NCBI RefSeq assembly: GCF_030272615.1
Contig: NC_081410.1
Coordinates: 508,113,942-508,177,941 of the forward strand
DNA: 64,000 bases
Origin: Cryptomeria japonica
Lineage: Eukaryota; Streptophyta; Pinopsida; Cupressales; Cupressaceae
Direction of reading: 5' to 3'
How positions within the stretch are numbered: the first letter of the stretch is position 1; each line of letters starts with the position of its first letter. The position numbers and the translations under genes are program-made. This document shows positions 1 through 11,813 of the stretch, piece by piece. Under the pieces are notes generated by a model. It did no database searches. It was given only the letters and a program-made list of their open reading frames with translations, and was not told the origin of the DNA.

Positions 1-436
1 ACCATATAGTCTTAATTTGCTCAATGTCATAGCCACTCTTGGATGCTTTAACCAGGTTATTTCTCTCCATCTCCTCTCTAGAGAATTAATTGATATACAC
101 CTCTAAAAATTTCCTATCCCTAAATACCTTGGCCCCTTTAGTCGATAGCCTAGTAAATTTTGCTATGAAATGATGAATCATTGTCAAAATTTCTCACAAA
201 GAGAGAAATTTCCCATCTATCCAACCCTTTGCAAACATAGTTGTGATCTTGGGGATGAAACAATGGGGATTGTAAAGGAAGGGGTTAACACCTCCCCATT
301 TCAAACTTCTCCAGATAGTAACATTGTTCTTTGACTCCTCACTGTTTATGGGTTCAATTCTTTTTCTATCTCCCACAGGGTCTTCACTTAGTGAACCAAG
401 GTTATATCACCTGCATTCATGGCATACTAAATAAAT
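1..436 (-). pseudogene. fragment of an unrecognised repeat-associated coding region
   Basis: Read on the minus strand, this flank has an open stretch of about 60 codons (376 to 194). Protein-like sequence continues beyond its stop codon towards position 1, including a charged stretch with SLEREEMERN. I do not recognise the family. It is cut by the window edge on one side and by the start of Copia A on the other, so it is only a piece. It looks like retroelement-associated coding sequence, because it lies next to nested elements and has stops in frame, but no gag, protease or polymerase motif is visible. Confidence 0.3.
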
Positions 437-504
437 TGTTGGAATTATGGATGAATTGATTATGTGTGGCATTGATGTTTTGTCATTGATGTCAACACTA
501 GCTG
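437..504 (+). repeat. left 68 bp of the Copia A 5' LTR
   Basis: The block starts TGTTGG and matches the first 68 bp of the 3' LTR at 11814-11881 with only a few substitutions, ending in CTAGCTG. The LTR match stops there and resumes at 5994 with a second CTAGCTG. It could instead be the truncated start of a related LTR, but the exact co-linearity favours a split LTR. Confidence 0.65.
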
Positions 505-2167
505 TTACCGACAGACAGACTTGTTAGCACATATTTTTACAAAATATTTATGTGCTATATATGGATGCTTTTTGCATATGGTTTCATCATAAGAGCATTT
601 ACTATTGGATTGTATGTGTAGGTTATATGTTGCAGTGTCTTCATGAAAAGGCATCACTTTGGCATATTCAAGGGAAATGTTGAGTGTGATGGCAAACTAG
701 TAATCCTCATCTTGCAAGAGAAATTTTGGAAGATCAACGTAGAGCATGGTTGTGAGGATGTCTAGAGATGTCAATGGTGTGGGAGAAACCTTTCAGTATG
801 GTTATTAAAATTTGCATCCATGGAGAAGGGCTTCTTTTGTAAAAAATGCAAAATTTTGCCTATCGACATAAGTCACCCTGATGAGATTGCCCAAGGATGA
901 CGAAGTGTGTTGATCAGAGTAACTCATGCCGATGGTGTTTCTGAAAAGTGTGACCAATGGAAAGAAGTGTGATTGAGTGGTAATTCATCAAGGAGAGTTA
1001 TGATGATGATAGGATAAGAGGTCTGAGTCATCGGAGTAACATAAACTATCAAGAACAAGGAAAAAATGTTATCCTGATACTCGATGGGGTTATCGGTGAA
1101 ACTCTTGCCAACAATACATGGAGAGATGTATTCATAGCGATGTCATCTGGTCATTAGGAAGTCCTAATTTATGTTACCCCAATACCCGATAGACTAAGTG
1201 GAGAAGGGGACTCTATCAGAGAGACTTTTTCTGATAAAGCGGTACCAAGGAAAAAGGGTAGCTAGGCTATCGGGATAACATAGATTATCGGGAAGTTGTG
1301 TTTTGAGTTATTTTGATACCCGATGAGGGGGACGAGATCATCGCAAATGAAGAGATTACATCGGGAAAACCTACATCGATAGACCAAAGCAACCCAATAA
1401 GGAGAGTAAGGTGTGAATTGAAATAAAAGACTCATCAAGATAGCATACATTATCGGGAAGCATTTTCAGAGTTGTGTTAATTCCCGATGGGAAGAATGCC
1501 ACAAAGGGATAGAAGGTGGATCTATTGGGGAAACTATAACCATCAAAAGAAAATAAAATATGCTACATCAATGCCTGATGACGAAATCAGGGAAGGTTAC
1601 CCCAATCAAAAATAAAGTTAGATGTCATGGGACCATTCGATGAATTATTAAGTCATTTATTTTGAAGCCCTAAGGAGCATCTGGAGGGATAAATAGAAGG
1701 AGGTTTCATCAGAGAGACCTACCCGGATTTAACATAAAGAAAAGTTGACTAATAGAAAGGAAAGGAGGATCGTTCTGGACAAGAAAAACCTTGAGGAAGA
1801 AACAGAAACAGCCAGGGTGAGATCCGATGGACTGGTCAGAGTGACCTATGTTGATCAGAAAAACAAAAAGGTAATTGAAGGAATGCAAAATGCAGGTGGC
1901 GCCAAGAAATTGAATTATCGAGTAGGGCTACACCGATTAGCCATTGGAATATCTTATGCAACAACCATTATTTAGTGCTCATGATTGGGTGGATTGGATC
2001 CACATGAAGGAAACCTAATGAGTTTATGATTGTCACAGACTCTAGTCATTGTATATCCAACATAAAGAAAGAGTTTTCGTGCCAAAATTATTCACAATGT
2101 TTTCAGGCATCAACATTGAAGTTGCAGACAAGAAGCGTGGGTAATTTGAAAGTTCAAGCATTTAATC
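505..2167 (+). other. leader of the 5.5 kb insert, no convincing gene
   Basis: Between about 1020 and 1600 the motif ATCGGG or its complement CCCGAT recurs many times in otherwise non-repetitive sequence. A TATA-like ATAAATAG lies near 1689, upstream of the coding region. A 76-codon open stretch at 1745-1975 has no recognisable motif and I do not treat it as a gene. The segment may be the promoter and leader of the decayed gene that follows. Confidence 0.35.
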
Positions 2168-3560
2168 ATGGAGGATTCTAGTTCACAAGGGAAAAGAAAG
2201 GTCATAGATATTTCAAACACATAGTCTGCTAAATCAAAAAAGACAAAGTCTTTAGAGGGTGTGCAAAAGTGAAAAATGGAACCAAGACATGATTGACCAA
2301 ATGGAGTCAGCTGGTGCTAAATTGAGGAGGTCTAAAGCCTATTTTCTGCCCAAGGATCAATTGGAAGACAAGTACAAAGAGGCTAGAGATATCTGGACAA
2401 CAAGAAGAGGCCATGAATTGTTTCTATATCATTACTTGAGGAGGAACAAGGAGATGCCATTGTCAAACCCTTGGATGAGAAATTTAGGCAGACTGTTGGT
2501 CCCAAATGTTTTTTTGAATATCAATTTATTGGAATTGCTTACCAGAAGGTACAATAAAGAAAAAAGGTGCATTCAATTGCCCAATGGGGATCCATTCATC
2601 CGGATATCTGTCGGGACTATTCATGAGGTTTTTGATGTGTCTTACAAGCCTTACATGCCCTTATATTTTACAAACATGGAAGAAGAGTATATCCAAATGG
2701 ACACCACTCACACAATGTGGAGGTTAGTAATTCATAAGAAGGAGAAAGGAAGACTCACAGAGAAGGATGGTCCTCCTTTCAAAATCACTTTGTTTAGGCA
2801 ATACTTGTAATACATGTACTAGTCATGTAGCCAGGTCTATAGGGAAGAAGTTCCTGGTGTCACAAGGATAGGCCCATTGGTGTTGGCTGCAGATATTGAA
2901 ATGCATGAGCCAAGGCTGTTTGATTATGCAACTTACTTGGCAGAAAAGCTGCATGAAGGGTTCTTGAGTTTGCAGATGAAACCTAACTCTACTTTTAAAT
3001 TTTACTCATTACTAATGCATATGGTTTTGTTTCATGGACAGATAAAGGGTTTGTGGCTAGAGGAATTGAGGGTGAATCTGAGGAACAAAGATGGACAAGG
3101 CCAACCAATTCAATTATGGGGTCCTCTTGAGACCCTATTCTTTTGGAGACACCACGGTCAACCACAATTGGGGAGACTGGTTTGTATGTTAGAATTTCAC
3201 CTTTTTTAGGGTTTATGGTTTTGAGGGTGTTCTGTATATGTTGCCTATATTAGTTCTTGATAGGATTGCCTATTTAGAGATTGTTAGGCAACTCAGTATG
3301 TCAAATGCAAAGCATATGGGTGGTGTACACAAGCAGACATTTATGCCTGGCAGTTTGCATTTTGGAGACTTCACCATTGTATCTACCAAGGCTTATGAGA
3401 TGATATAAAATAAGTTGGTAGAGGAGTACAATTTGTTTGGACACCAGGCTTGGAAAAATTATGATCCAGAGGGGTATATCCACTACTGCAAGAAGAGCCA
3501 GAATCTAGGAGAGTGTCTGCATATACCCATGGAGGCTGAAGATTTATTTAGAAATAGGGA
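2168..3560 (+). pseudogene. unrecognised repeat-borne protein, N-terminal half, broken
   Basis: An ATG at 2168 opens MEDSSSQGKRK, a lysine-rich start. It hits a stop at about 2222 and shifts frame near 2259. The longest clean part, 2259-2810 (183 codons), contains the phrase LPNGDPFIRISVGTIHEVF. This resembles the layout of plant transposon-borne domains in which an NGE-type strand precedes a D-V helix, but I cannot assign a family. Coding similarity resumes at 2820-3209 after stops and goes on, with many stops, to about 3560. It continues in the block at 3836-4988, so the ancestral protein was probably about 900 residues long. Confidence 0.45.
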
Positions 3561-3835
3561 ATGAGATGAGGTTTCTTCACTTTTAGAGGAATTAAACCAA
3601 AAATTAGAAGAGCGGAAGCAAAGGCTTCAGGAACTAAGAGAAGAAGGAGATCTGAGAGTGGGTCTGATGAGAATGTAGTTGTATCAACCCTCCATGTAGC
3701 TAAATTAGAAGAAGTAGCAAAGACCCAGGAGTAAATCATGGTGAGAATAAATGCCAAAGCAAATGTAATACTTGAAGAGCATGCAACTTTTGTTGTAGAT
3801 GAGGTTTTGTATAGTCAAAGGAGTTCAAGTCATTC

Positions 3836-4988
3836 TTGTACCATTATAAAGGGAAAATGTTGAGGGAGAACATCCCAAATGTTACTCCAAAAATTGAAGC
3901 AGAGATGCTTAAAAACTTACAAGAAGATATTGATGCAGAAGTGGCCACAATGACACCACAAAGAGGGAGACAACTTCTTAGTGAGGTAGGCATCATTTTT
4001 TTCCAAGGATGGGACTTAAGTGACTCTTTTATCTTTGACAACTTGTTGCATTCTGACAAAAAGGATGTAAAATTGGACATACAGGGTGTTGATGATATCT
4101 TTATTGGATCAAGGTATGATCCAAATGAAGAGGAATTGTTGCTTTGGGCCTTATACCCTCCAAATAAGAGACCCAAGATCATAGATGTAGATAAGGCATT
4201 TGGGCACATGATGAAGCTAAAAATAGGAGAGGTTAATCCAATTGTCACAGCAGATTTGGGGATTGACATTGCAAAATTGAATAAGGCCCAAATGCAGTGG
4301 GTGGTAAAAGAGGGTCAAAAATATAAGAATTTATATGAATAACTCTTGAGAAGTCGTGGTCATGAAGTACCATAGATAGCTGATACTAGTGTTCAATGGG
4401 AGAAGAAATATGAAGACCAAATGAAAGAAAATATTAAGTTAAAGAGGTAAACCAGGACTGCCAGGGTAAATGTTGCTTGTGTTTTGTTAACAAATAGGTT
4501 TGAACATTTATTGGAAGTTCTCAAAGAATTTTGGACAAACTATCAAAAGACCCTGGATAATATGGCTTCTCATAAAAGAACTTTGAACGGGTTGAAGGCA
4601 TTATTGAAAGATAAGAGTGTCGATGAGAAAGTGGTTGAGAAGATCCAGAGAAGGTTGAATAAACATAAAGAATTTGGTGTGGACATTTAACAATAATGTA
4701 TAGATTGCAAAGATATTGTTAGGTATGGTTTACTAGATATTGTGGATGATGCAGATTAGTTAAAGACAAAGAGATTTGGATTGCAGAATACCAGAATGTA
4801 CTTAACACATCCCTTGATGTTGCCGGGGCATATGTTTTGGATATGAAGGATACAAGTGAGCAGATGGAGAGATTGATTACCATGGAAATCAATGTCAGAG
4901 ATACTATGTTCAACACCAAAACTCATAAGGACAACAAGTATTTGGAGAATATAAAAAAGTGTGGCACAATATTGGATGACCAGAATTG
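3836..4988 (+). pseudogene. unrecognised repeat-borne protein, C-terminal half, coiled coil rich
   Basis: The first open block, 3836-4342 (168 codons), is acidic and ends NLYE before a stop. A second, 4484-4690 (68 codons), is rich in K, E, L and Q with heptad-like spacing, suggesting a coiled coil. Decayed sequence of the same character runs to about 4988. Together with 2168-3560 it forms one plus-strand gene with several stops and frameshifts. No catalytic motif is visible. The following segment has features of a 3' end, so I read it as the end of the gene carried by the 5.5 kb insert. Confidence 0.45.
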
Positions 4989-5993
4989 ATTTTTTATTTT
5001 GTAATTATATTCTGTGTCTAGCAATTAAGCAGTTAGGTGTTAGGTTTTAGTTAGGTTTAGTTTAGCAAGGTGAAAGGGTGTGTCCTTTCATTCGAATCTT
5101 TTGGCTCACATATATGTAGTGAGTCGTTTTTGTATCATGAGGGAGCAATAGAGAATTCTGTTGCTAGCTGGGCTACAAGTGTTATGTTTTAGAAAGGTCT
5201 AGTAGGAATAATAGGTTTATTCTGTGCAAATTGAATATATTGGAGTATTTGTAAGTGCATTTTTTGTGTACATTCTTACTCAAAAAGTTAATATACATGA
5301 TTTCATGTTTTTATCTTCAAATCGTTGTGTGTAATTTTGCATTTGATGAAATTATATGTCCTCTTGATAAATCTTTTGGATTTGTTGTGATGTGCCATCA
5401 CATGATGTTGTATCGAATGTAAAATTTGTTTTTTATTGTTCATGCAACACATAATGAAACCTTCATAGTGATGGTCTTATAATTTTCTCTTGAGTTGATA
5501 GTGGTTCTTGTCCACAGAATTATTCATTAACTATCAAATAAAGGCACTTGTCTATTATTAATCTTTGCTGAATAAGTTTGTATGCATTAGGTCCTTATCA
5601 AAGAAACAAATCTTCTAATTTCTATAAGTACTGCTCTTTTTCATAAATGCTTAAATTCCTAACAGTAATATTTTGCATAATACAACTATACTCACACTTA
5701 TTTTATCAGTTTTAAAGGCATTCAATAAAAAGAACTTCTGTTAGCATAGTTGCAGAAAAACCTTTTGCCATCCCTGCAATTGCTAATTCCCACAGTTTAA
5801 ATTCACTCAAAATAAACCTCTTTAATGCTTGAGAGTGTAATGTACACCCACGTGGGTTTAGTGGAGCCTAAAGTGTAGAGGGATTTGGTCTTTGACCATC
5901 CCTGTTCATTGGCCAAGACTGATTGGGTCAACTGAGGATTAGGCAAGTCTTTGGTTTTCAAATTTGTGGTTTTGGGCATGAACAAGATTTATG
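4989..5993 (+). other. 3' tail of the 5.5 kb insert, non-coding
   Basis: The stretch is AT-rich with no open frame of note. It may hold the 3' untranslated region of the decayed gene, but no clear polyadenylation signal or terminal repeat can be named. A second copy of the short motif TTGCTAGCTG occurs near 5160 and is probably chance. Confidence 0.35.
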
Positions 5994-7213
5994 CTAGCTG
6001 ATATGGATGGTTACTGGCAGAGAGGTTACCGGTATAAGATCTAGTGTTACCGATAGAAGAGATTATCTGGTTGGCACTTCTGACATGTTTGGATTAGTAA
6101 AGTTTATTGGATTTCATGTGTTATATGCTCCATAAGCATGTTTTGGTTAGTTGGTATTGCCTTGGTAAATGGATGTTATCATACACACTGGTAAACCCTT
6201 ACCGACATTGGTTTAAGGCTTTACTGGTAGAGCTTTCAATGAGGAATTATAATAGGATGCATAAGTGGTGTTAGTGCAACTTCTAGATGGATTCCAAGAT
6301 GCTGAAGATGTTCTTTGTTTGCGTTTCAATTGCTTGAAGATATTGCTTTGGTGTGGTGGACCCAAAATAGGTCTAGTACCTATCTAGGTTATGGACCGGT
6401 ATCATGCTAGCATGTACTCTACACGTTACTTGGATTTTTCAAGATGTTTTATGGATTTGATATTATTGTTTTGATCTTAAGCCGACATGGAATATCATTG
6501 TATAAAGGAATTATGTAATGATATTTATGTAATATCTTTAGGTGGCTGACCTAATTGGTTAAGGCCTTAGGGTTTGTATAAATAAGAAGAAAAACTCTTT
6601 GTAATGTATCATGGTTATAGGAAAGGTCATGGTCAAGGAATGTAATGTGTGAATATTGTAATACAACTCAGTCTGAGGGTTTGATCGATCATTGGTGATC
6701 GAATTGGATTCAGAAGAGGATTTAGTCCTCCAGTATTGAGCTTAATCGGGACCGTAGTCAGGCATGGTAGATGTTATTTCCAGTAGTTCACTCTATTGGA
6801 TTTTTGTCCATTTATCTTGAGAAGTTTGTAGCCTCTTTTTAGTCAATGAGACTCTTTTGTAATGAGCAGTACGCTCTAGGAAATGTGCCTTCCTGCAAGT
6901 GCAGGCCCCTCATTGTAACACATACTTTCTGCAGAAGTATCATCTAATTGTGGGTACGTTTTCCATTTTGGTTTTTCCCTTTCTGGGTTTTCCACGTACA
7001 AATAATGATTTTATATGGTATGATTTCTTTACATTGATTATCTGGTTAATTGCTAAGTTGTATTGTTTACCGGTATCTATTTCTACTGGCATTTGTTTGT
7101 GCTTTATCGGTACTTGATCTGTTTAAGGTTATATTGTGGATTAAAAGTTATAATCTATTAACAACTGATTCACCCCCCCCCCCCCTCTCAGTTGTTCACC
7201 GGTTATCCTAACA
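5994..7213 (+). repeat. Copia A 5' LTR, right part
   Basis: The segment matches 11875-13075 of the 3' LTR along its length and ends in CTAACA just before the primer binding site. A TATA box (TATAAATAAG, 6577-6586) is conserved in the 3' copy at 12458-12467 and probably marks the transcription start region. A C-run of about 15 near the end (7172-7186) differs in length from the 3' LTR. Short motifs of the TTACCGAYA type are repeated several times. Confidence 0.9.
6577..6586 (+). promoter_or_regulatory. TATA box of the Copia A 5' LTR
   Basis: TATAAATAAG lies mid-LTR and is preserved at the same place in the 3' LTR (12458-12467). Placement and conservation fit a Pol II core promoter. Activity is not shown by sequence. 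Confidence 0.6.
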
Positions 7214-7232
7214 ATTGGTATCAGAGATGTGG
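7214..7232 (+). other. primer binding site of Copia A
   Basis: TGGTATCAGAGATGTGG begins two bases after the LTR end. TGGTATCAGAG is complementary to the 3' end of plant initiator Met tRNA, the usual minus-strand primer of plant copia elements. Confidence 0.9.
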
Positions 7233-7271
7233 TCTTCTTTTGTAGAAGATTAACCACTTGAGGTAGATCTC

Positions 7272-8371
7272 ATGGGAACTAACACAACGAATTCACCGAC
7301 AATTATTTTTAGAAGAGAAATCCCTAAGCTTGGTGGAACAAATTATGGGATATGGAAAATTTGAATGGAGACTCATATTAGCTTTCTTGGAAAGGATATT
7401 TAGGAGATCACTGAGAAAGGATACACACCTTATGATCTGGTATTAGGCAATCCTGCTCTTGCAGACTTGGATAAGAATATTGAAAATTATTGCAGAGCTA
7501 GAGAAGCCCTCCTGTGTGCACTTACTGATCAACAGATCATGGGATTAACTAACAAATCATCGGCTAAGGTTATATGGGATAAATTACAAACTCTGAATGA
7601 AGGTGACCCTACTATCAAAATTGCTAAACTTGATGGCTACCGGGTAAGATATGAAAACTTAAAAATGGAAGAAAATGAAAGAATTGTTGTGTTTATGGAA
7701 AGAGTAAATGAGATTGTTATGGGAATTCAAAGTTGTGGTGGTTTTCTAAATGAAGATGAAATAGTTTCCAAATTCTTGAGAGCCCTTCCATCAGCTTACA
7801 AGATGAAGGTAACTACAAATAATGAGTTGAGAACAATGGCAAACACTTTAGTTAATTGGGAAGTTATCTGCTTTTAAGGTTGAAGAATTTTGATCTTCTG
7901 GAGCTGTGAAATCTGAACCTTCTTTTCAAGCATCATCATCAACACCTACTGGCAAGAGTGATTGAAGAGCCTTATATGCAAAATAAGTGGAAGACATGAG
8001 GAAAGAAGATGAAGAGCTTGAGTAACTTGAAGCCTTATTTGCTAGAGTACCTAAAGGACCTACTGAAAGTAAGTATTAAGGAAAAAAAACCTTTTAATTG
8101 TTTTTCATGTAATAAGATTGATCATTTTACATCTAGATGTCTTGAAAGGAATGCTAGGTTTGAGGAAAGATTAAGGAAAACTTTTAAGGCTAAACATAAT
8201 AGATATAAATTCAAGAAAAGAAAACAATGCTACATAGCAGATGAGGAAGGAGTAACAGATGACTCTGGAGATGAACCAACAAAAGACTCTGGTAGTGGAT
8301 TCGGCAATAGAAAAGAATGGGTGTTCTATACTTTAAAGGAAGATGAACTGGAACTGGCTATCAAAAATTAA
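7272..8371 (+). pseudogene. Copia A gag (UBN2-type capsid and zinc knuckle), broken
   Basis: The ATG at 7272 starts a gag frame in which PKLGGTNYGIW is the typical copia gag opening. In-frame stops at about 7356 and 7401 are followed by the clean block 7467-7877 (136 codons), which includes LTDQQIM and the KFLRALP region. After more stops, 8009-8371 encodes a CCHC zinc knuckle, CFSCNKIDHFTSRC, that binds RNA in virus-like particles, and an acidic linker. Functional copia elements have a single gag-pol frame; here it is in at least three pieces. Confidence 0.85.
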
Positions 8372-8380
8372 GAAAAAGCC

Positions 8381-8623
8381 TTGGCAACAAAAGTTGAAGA
8401 TAAAGATGAATGGGTAATTGATAGTGGATGCTCACATCATATGACTAGAGATAAAAGGAAATTTTTATCCCTGCAAGAATACAATGATGGTGAAGTCAAA
8501 TTTGGAGATGACAAAGCATGTATGATCAAAGGTAGAGCTATTATTTCTTTGGATGGAAAGAATAATATTGATAATGTCTATTATGTAGAAGGTTTGAAGC
8601 ATAATATTTTGAGTGTTGGATAA
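8381..8623 (+). pseudogene. Copia A protease region, broken
   Basis: The 80-codon block contains the aspartic protease motif IDSGCSHHMT, with the catalytic D-S-G, and ends with HNILSVG just before a stop that replaces the usual glutamine. In an intact element this domain cleaves the gag-pol polyprotein. It continues in frame into the pre-integrase zinc region after the stop. Confidence 0.85.
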
Positions 8624-8689
8624 TTAATTGATAAGGGTTTTCAACTTCAGCTTAAGGATAGAAAATGCAAAATCATTAACAAGACTAGT

Positions 8690-9650
8690 TTGGAAATTGC
8701 AATCGGTATTCAGACAGGAAGTAATATCTTTCACTTGAACACTGGTAATAAGACATGTTTGATTGCTCATATTGATGAGAGTTGGCTATGGAATTTGAGG
8801 TTGTGTCATGTTAATTTTAATTGCATTGTTAAGATGAGTTCAACTAAGGAAGTTAGAGATATACGTAAGATTATGAAGCCTCATAATCTGGCATCTAAGG
8901 AATGTCAATTGGGTAAGAAAATTAGAGGTTCTTTTAAGAGCATACATGATAAATCTAATGATGTACTTGATTTGATTCACACTGACTTATGTGGTCCAGC
9001 AAGGACTAGAAGCTTTCAAGGTGAGAGGTATTTCATGTTGATTATTGATGACTATTCTAGAATGATGTGGGTGACTTTTCTAAGGGAGAAGTCTGAAGCT
9101 TTTGAGAAATTCAAGATCTTTAAAATGAAGGTTCAAATAGAAATTGGATTGAAAATTAAATGTCTAAGATCAGATCATGGTGGTGAATTCACTTCTCATG
9201 AATTTGACAACTATTGTGACACAAATGGAATCTGGAGACAGCTATCTGCACCTAGGAATCCTTAGCAAAATGGAGTAGTTGAAAGGAACAACATAACTAT
9301 TTTGGATGCAGCTAGATCTATGATGATGGATATCTACTAGAGATAAGTAGTGAGTAAAATAGTCTACACATTGAACAAAGTTCACATTAAAGGTGAAACC
9401 GCTAAGACCCCTTATGAATTATGGTTTGGACATACACCTACTATTAAGTATTTCAGAATTTTTTGAAGTAAATGTTATATCAAAAGAGATGATTCATTTG
9501 GAAATTTTTATCCTAGATGTGATGAAGGAATATTTCTTGGTTATTCAAAGAAAAGAAAAGCATATAGATGTTATAACAAAAGATTGCAGAAAATTGTTGA
9601 GAGTGCTAATGTGAAAGTGGATGAAGAGTATAGAAATCAGTCTATATCAT
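8690..9650 (+). pseudogene. Copia A integrase, broken
   Basis: The gag-pre-integrase H/C zinc region (about 8780-8930) is followed by the DDE integrase core: first Asp in HTDLCGP, second in RSDHGGEF, and an NP-stop-QNGVVER stretch holding the third acidic position near 9285. A stop at 9265 interrupts the core. The remainder to about 9650, including the KTPYELWFG-type region, is recognisable only across frame changes. The protein would insert the element cDNA into chromosomes but cannot be made from this copy. Confidence 0.85.
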
Positions 9651-9899
9651 ATGATAGGGAACCGCCAGTGGAAATGATCATAATAGAACCAACAATGCCT
9701 CAATCGGTAAAGGAAGTTGAAACAGGTACACTAGCATAGTCTGAACATTCAACTATGATTGATAATCAGAGCAGTGAACCTGAAATTCAAAAGACACCTA
9801 GGTATGTAAGATTAAATCATTCTGAAGATCAAATTATTGGAGATAGAAACAAGGGAGTTATGACATGAATAAAACTGGCAAATGAAGAGGTATGTCTTA

Positions 9900-10910
9900 T
9901 TTCTAAAGTTGAATTGGCAATAGTTACTGAAGCTTGTACAGATAAACATTGGTTAAAAGCTATGGAAGATGAATTAGAACAGATAGAAAATAATGAAACT
10001 TGGTCTTTAGTTCCCCCGACCTAAAACTAAGAATGTTATTGGAACCAAATGGGTTTTTACGAATAAACTAAATGAGGATGGTCAATTTATAAGAAACAAG
10101 GGTAGATTGGTTTGTAAAGTATATTCTCAAATGGAAGGAATTGATTATGGTGACACATTTGTACCTGTGGCTAGAATTGAAGCTTTTAGACTATTTCTTG
10201 CCTATGTAGCTTATAAGAACTATAAGGTTTATCAAATAGATATCAAATGTGTATTTTTGAATGGTGAGCTTGAGGAAGAGGTTTACATTGAGCAACCTGA
10301 TGGATTTTCATTAACATATGATAAAGATATGGTTTGTAGATTGATGAAAGATTTATATGGTTTGAAATAGGCTCCTAGAGCTTAGTATGAAAGGTTGGAT
10401 AAATATCTTTCGAAGCTTGGTTTTACTAAAGGAAGTGCTAATAGTAATATATACTATAAAATCACTGATAATAATATTTTGATTATTGAAGTTTTTGTTG
10501 ATGATATCATTTTTGGAGGAGAAGATAAATTGTGCATGGAATTTGCTAACAAAATGAAAAATGAATTTGAAATGTCCATGATTGGTGAAATGAATTTTTT
10601 CTTAGGTTTGCAGATTACTCAAACTAACAAATGGATTTTTATCTATCAAACTAAGTATTTGAGAGAATTGTTGAATTTTTTTGGTATGGAGAATTCTAAA
10701 CTGATAAGTACTCCTATGTTTACAGGTGAGAAATTATCTATCAAGGATACTTCTACACTAGTAAATCTGAGAAGGTATAAATCTATGATTGGTGGTCTAT
10801 TATATCTAACTCAAACTAGACCTAATAATATGAATGCAGTAAGTATTGTTTCAAGATATCAAAGTAATCCTAAAGAAAATCATGAATGTGCAGTAAAGAG
10901 AATATTCTAG
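9900..10910 (+). pseudogene. Copia A reverse transcriptase, broken
   Basis: The RVT_2-type domain starts near 9930 (the ALKAMEDEL-like region) and runs through 10107-10370, with GIDYGDTF and the YQIDIKCVFLNG strand. Stops at 10368 and 10384 interrupt the LYGLK-APRA stretch. The block 10395-10910 carries the catalytic FVDD at 10494-10505 and the LGLQI and YLRELL helices. A frameshift lies near 10015. The order after integrase confirms copia. Confidence 0.88.
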
Positions 10911-11447
10911 TATTTGCAAGGAACAACAAAATATGGTTTATGGTATTCCAAAAATGATGATTTCACTTTATGTGCATATACTGACTCCAATTGGGCAGGT
11001 GATACCGATGACAGGAAAAGCCCTTCTAGTGGAGCTTTCTTTCTTGGAAAGAAACTAATTTCTTGGATAAGAAAAAAATAATCATGCATTTCTTTATCTA
11101 TTGCAGAAGCTGAGTATGTTGTAGCAACAACTAATTGCACTCAAGTTTTGTGGATGAAGCAAATGTTGAAGGATATCAGGGTAAATTGTAGTGAACCAGT
11201 AGTTATCTACTATGATAACTCTGTAGCTATTGACATGTCTAAGAATTTGGTATTTCACTCTAAGACTAAGCATATTTCAATAAAGTATAGCTTTCGGAAG
11301 GATAAGGTAGAAGCAAAGGAATTCAAATTGGTTTATGTGAATACTAAAGAACATATTGTAGACATATTCACTAAGTCATTGTCTAAGGAATCATTTGAAT
11401 ACTTGAGAGATAGGTTAGGGGTTTCTGCCCCTCTGGCAGTGACTTGA
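10911..11447 (+). pseudogene. Copia A RNase H, broken
   Basis: RNase H similarity runs from the GTTKYGLWY-like strand near 10918, through the SSGAFFLG region and the AEAEYV helix (about 11104-11118), to the clean C-terminal block 11148-11447. That block has YYDNSVAIDMSKN and ends with the family-typical YLRDRLGV. Stops occur at 10908 and near 11080. The domain would degrade the RNA strand during reverse transcription. Confidence 0.85.
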
Positions 11448-11813
11448 TTGATGAATCTTTTCATCCGTTCGGTATGCATTATCGAGAACATTATCCATTC
11501 CGGCACTGATAAATGGTGCTACTACTCAGGGGGGGTAGTCATCTTTGAGATTTAGAGGTTTATATCATTGCTTTGATATTTTTGTCATGTTTAAGGCATT
11601 GATGTCAAAGGGTGAGAGATATTGATATGAAAATAAAAGAAAAGTTGTATATATTGGGGAGAGAGATTTGTTTAGAGCCTTATAGAGATATCATTCACTA
11701 GGGGAGAGCTATTGATTGTTGGTTGTCTTCCACAAGGGGAGACTTGTTTGGCATTTCTTGGTACTTAGATGTTTTTCAAATCTAGTGTTGCCATCAATGT
11801 CAAAGGGGGCGAT
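11448..11813 (+). other. Copia A 3' internal region with polypurine tracts
   Basis: There is no gene here. Purine runs recur (GGGGGGG near 11528, GGGGAGAGA near 11659, GGGGAGAG near 11702, GGGGAGA near 11738) and end in the true polypurine tract CAAAGGGGGCGA at 11801-11812, directly before the LTR. The tract would prime plus-strand DNA synthesis. Confidence 0.7.

Larger units (their letters stand above)
505..5993. mobile_element. 5.5 kb insert inside the Copia A 5' LTR, flanked by a 7-bp direct repeat
   Basis: The insert is bounded by CTAGCTG at 498-504 and at 5994-6000, as expected for a target-site duplication. The bases just outside the repeat match the LTR on one side only at each junction, which fixes its length at 7 bp. 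I find no terminal inverted repeats, no LTRs, no primer binding site and no transposase, so the class is unknown. It carries one plus-strand coding region (about 2168-4988) with a possible TATA element upstream (ATAAATAG near 1689). Candidates are a non-autonomous DNA transposon with a captured gene, or a decayed LTR-derived element. The alternative is a rearrangement between two related LTRs. Confidence 0.55.
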
